DNA of 24,383 nucleotides, from positions 1-24,383 of the forward strand of contig CAZCZY010000079.1 of assembly GCA_964503525.1 (NCBI GenBank), in the 5' to 3' direction. The position numbers and the translations under genes were made by a program. Under the pieces are notes generated by a model, which searched no databases, was not told the DNA's origin, and saw nothing but the letters and a program-made list of their open reading frames with translations. The stretch comes from CAZCZY01 sp964503525 (GTDB lineage Bacteria > Patescibacteriota > JAUYIX01). Positions 23,235 to 24,383 of the stretch are shown here, one piece after another (positions within the stretch are counted from its first letter, which is position 1; each line of letters starts with the position of its first letter).

Positions 23235-23384
23235 TCACGCCGTTGAAACGTCAGTAAAGATATCGATGACGTAGATCGGTTTATGAAACAGGAGAATCTT
23301 CTCCTCCTCCCAACCAATGCGAACCACGGGGTTCGCGTAATACACAACGAGGAACGCTGCGTGGGCAGCACCTCTCAGTCGCAT
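23235..23384 (-). CDS. Possible small protein of 49 residues
   Basis: From ATG 23384 the reverse-strand frame encodes a balanced sequence (HAAFLVVYYANPVVRIGW, then KILLFHKPIYVIDIFTD) and stops at TGA. A TATACT -10 lies at 23404-23409 on the reverse strand, which would give a leader of about 12 nt. There is no SD. Composition is protein-like with beta-strand character, but the length is too short for certainty. Copy 1 of the duplicated element and hairpin lies downstream on the same strand. Confidence 0.3.
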   Translation of the reverse strand: MRLRGAAHAAFLVVYYANPVVRIGWEEEKILLFHKPIYVIDIFTDVSTA

Positions 23385-23446
23385 GGACCGAGGAAGCACA
23401 ATGAGTATACCCCCACTGCTCAGGAGTGTGTGTTGTCGTTGAGGAA

Positions 23447-23455
23447 TTATCCACA
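23447..23455 (+). promoter_or_regulatory. DnaA-box-like site 1
   Basis: TTATCCACA is a perfect match to the classical DnaA box. It lies in a 12-bp repeat, GAATTATCCACA, shared with 23822-23833, and is flanked by GTCGT/ACGAC arms. Confidence 0.45.
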
Positions 23456-23472
23456 CGACAATATAAAGAAAC

Positions 23473-23498
23473 GCCCCGTGTTGTGTGCAACACGGGGC
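23473..23498. repeat. Hairpin copy 2
   Basis: GCCCCGTGTTG pairs perfectly with CAACACGGGGC around TGTG. The stem is identical to the core of the terminator at 23124, but there is no T-tract on the + strand; on the reverse strand a mixed T-rich run (GTTTCTTTATATT) follows. Confidence 0.75.
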
Positions 23499-23523
23499 TA
23501 AATATTACTTACGCAGTTGTTCT

Positions 23524-23557
23524 CGATGGTTAACCCATCATGGCCGTGGCCTCGAGG
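23524..23557. repeat. Duplicated element, copy 2
   Basis: The same order as copy 1: CGATGG, the GATGG/CCATC stem (23525-23529 with 23535-23539, loop TTAAC), then the palindrome CCTCGAGG at 23550-23557. On the reverse strand it would encode PRGHGHDGLTIENN, against PRGHDNDGIKTIEKN in copy 1. Confidence 0.65.
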
Positions 23558-23765
23558 ATTTAGGCTGTTAGTAGATATCCTCAAAAGTGGTCGGATCAAA
23601 CCGCGGACCGACTCGCTGATGTAAATGGTTTTGCGGGCGCGGCCAAAAGCCTGCGCCACTGTCTTGGGCAGCCGCCCAACAAATTGATGGGAATAAAGGT
23701 CCCACGGCCTCCCTGCTCTTCGCGTAGCGCGTTCGCGAGGGAATATTAGGGTCTTTTTCGGAGGA

Positions 23766-23783
23766 ACAATGTGTTTACATTGT
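23766..23783. promoter_or_regulatory. Perfect palindrome before the TrmB-like gene, candidate operator
   Basis: ACAATGT and ACATTGT are separated by GTTT. The centre lies about 58 bp upstream of the predicted transcription start at 23833, a place suited to an activator or distal operator. Confidence 0.4.
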
Positions 23784-23810
23784 ACTTCAACCCAAAGGAT
23801 CAATGTGTGA
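23769..23810 (+). CDS. Possible 13-codon leader peptide
   Basis: A GGAGG at 23760-23764 lies 4 nt before ATG 23769, which opens a frame MCLHCTSTQRINV ending at TGA 23808. It lies 22 bp before the TrmB-like gene. The SD is good but the product is tiny and overlaps the palindrome, so this may be chance. Confidence 0.25.
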   Translation: MCLHCTSTQRINV

Positions 23811-23816
23811 AAGGCA

Positions 23817-23825
23817 TGGTAGAAT
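23817..23825 (+). promoter_or_regulatory. Extended -10 promoter of the TrmB-like gene, leaderless
   Basis: TGGTAGAAT is an extended -10, and exactly 7 nt (TATCCAC) separate it from ATG 23833. The hexamer is identical to that of the ferredoxin promoter. Confidence 0.6.
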
Positions 23826-23833
23826 TATCCACA
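23825..23833 (+). promoter_or_regulatory. DnaA-box-like site 2, overlapping the promoter and start codon
   Basis: TTATCCACA spans the last -10 base to the A of ATG 23833. If DnaA bound here it would block transcription start. Confidence 0.35.
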
Positions 23834-24372
23834 TGGCTAAAGGGGCCGAATTCTTTGTTCGCTCATACGAAGATCTTTCTGGTTTAGAGGATGCAGTTAA
23901 TATTGTGCTTGAACGAGAAACCGGTGACATTATAGAAATTGGTAATTGGGAAACGATTCACGAATTTCTACCGGCAGAATTTTTAGCTCGCATCAAGCAG
24001 CACTTGGGTGCAAACGGTGCAACGAGTCAGTGTATTTATTTGTCGGACAAGAAATACAATACGATGCGAAGCTCGCAAATCCGTATGCTGCCCCTGGGTA
24101 CATTTGATTTTGATGGGGATTATATAGCGCGCGGCAACAGTGTCTTGTTGACGTCGTTTCGGCCCGAGATTCAATCGGTTTTAATAACAAGTCCTGTGCT
24201 CGCCAACACCATGCGCGAAGTTTTTAGGATGGCATGGCAAACACCATTACTAAAAAACCGCTACGAAAAACCGATGTACTCAAAGCTAGAGAATATGTTG
24301 GCTGATCTTGGTGGGGATGTGAGCTTATCGAAATTGCGCGCGCGACTTGTCGGATCGGCCGCCGAACAGTAA
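23833..24372 (+). CDS. Stand-alone TrmB-type sensor domain protein
   Basis: The 179-residue protein resembles the C-terminal effector half of TrmB-like regulators common in CPR: a strand-rich part with IRMLPLGTFDFDGDYIARG, NSVLLTSFRPEIQSVLITSP and the closing helix LANTMREVFRMAW. The N-terminal winged helix of complete TrmB proteins is missing; residues 1-40 instead form a short alpha/beta segment (AEFFVRSYEDLSGLEDAVNI). It may therefore act with a separate DNA-binding partner. ATG 23833 is chosen over ATG 23803 because an extended -10 lies 7 nt before it. The C-terminal 40 residues are basic and polar. The assignment rests on motif resemblance only. Confidence 0.6.
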   Translation: MAKGAEFFVRSYEDLSGLEDAVNIVLERETGDIIEIGNWETIHEFLPAEFLARIKQHLGANGATSQCIYLSDKKYNTMRSSQIRMLPLGTFDFDGDYIARGNSVLLTSFRPEIQSVLITSPVLANTMREVFRMAWQTPLLKNRYEKPMYSKLENMLADLGGDVSLSKLRARLVGSAAEQ

Positions 24373-24383
24373 AGTATCTGCCA

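Larger units (their letters stand above)
23200..23760. other. Gene-poor stretch between the small membrane protein and the TrmB-like gene
   Basis: I find no confidently coding gene here. The stretch holds copy 2 of the hairpin and 37-bp element, a DnaA-box-like site, and several short reverse-strand frames: one of 49 codons (23235-23384), one of 101 codons (23498-23803), and in another frame one of 45 codons beginning at GTG 23705 and ending at 23568. Their amino acid content is plausible in places but none has an SD at a good distance. No known RNA gene is recognisable. Confidence 0.5.

Noticed and set aside
23350..23410. Possible SRP (4.5S) RNA from a GACCGAGGAAGCAC stretch
   Set aside because: The resemblance to the SRP loop is short and no long flanking helix closes it.
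23210..23625. Inverted similarity around CCGCGG near AGCGAGT in the two duplicated units
   Set aside because: The match is about 20 bp with gaps and a common GC palindrome, too weak to call a site.
1..24383. CRISPR array, transposase or prophage
   Set aside because: No regularly spaced repeats, transposase motifs or phage structural genes were seen on either strand.

Overview
The window looks like chromosomal DNA of a Candidate Phyla Radiation (Patescibacteria) bacterium, probably Parcubacteria-like. I infer this from its gene content and style, not from a marker phylogeny. Supporting signs are very compact genes, several families common in CPR (a winged-helix protein with a nucleotidyltransferase-like domain, a stand-alone TrmB-type sensor domain, a short MurF, sortase, a CWB2 wall-binding protein), rplJ-rplL without rplK-rplA beside them, an mraZ-ftsL-ftsI-murF cluster lacking rsmH, and few Shine-Dalgarno (SD) sites at housekeeping genes. 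The standard code with TAA, TAG and occasional TGA stops fits the conserved genes.

Layout. 1-3033: the end of a CWB2 protein, a membrane-fused spermidine synthase-like protein, uppS, and a small reverse-strand membrane protein. 3034-6203: mltG, then a complete L10-leader/rplJ/rplL unit with promoter and terminator, then a sortase. 6216-9905: a reverse-strand membrane protein with a degenerate PP2C-like domain and a propeller-like end, divergent from a two-gene operon (wHTH regulator, membrane-anchored protein). 9906-14207: a GTGG-repeat control region, mraZ, ftsL-like, ftsI, murF and tRNA-Glu(CTC). 14208-18900: an accessory stretch holding a secreted Gly-rich protein interrupted by TGA, a secreted HEGQH metallopeptidase, a DEAD-box helicase and three unrecognised genes, most with their own SD and terminator. 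18954-22748: a 2-oxoacid:ferredoxin oxidoreductase (korA-korB), a NUDIX hydrolase and a convergent single-cluster ferredoxin. 22751-24372: a small membrane protein frameshifted at a G8 tract, a gene-poor stretch with a duplicated hairpin and 37-bp element, two DnaA-box-like sites, and a TrmB-type sensor protein.

Function. UppS, MltG, FtsL-like, FtsI, MurF, sortase and CWB2 together describe a peptidoglycan wall with lipid-linked precursor, septal synthesis, glycan chain release and protein anchoring. KorAB with the nearby ferredoxin describes ferredoxin-dependent 2-oxoacid oxidation, as in anaerobes.

The most interesting pattern is a split in translation signals. Several operon-first genes (uppS, sortase, korA, ferredoxin, TrmB-like) have a -10 hexamer exactly 7 nt before the start codon, which predicts leaderless mRNAs. 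A second set of short accessory genes carries near-perfect SD sequences and its own promoters and terminators. Other points to check are the in-frame TGA in the Gly-rich protein, the G8 frameshift, the helically phased GTGG array before mraZ, and the duplicated module at 23.1-23.6 kb.
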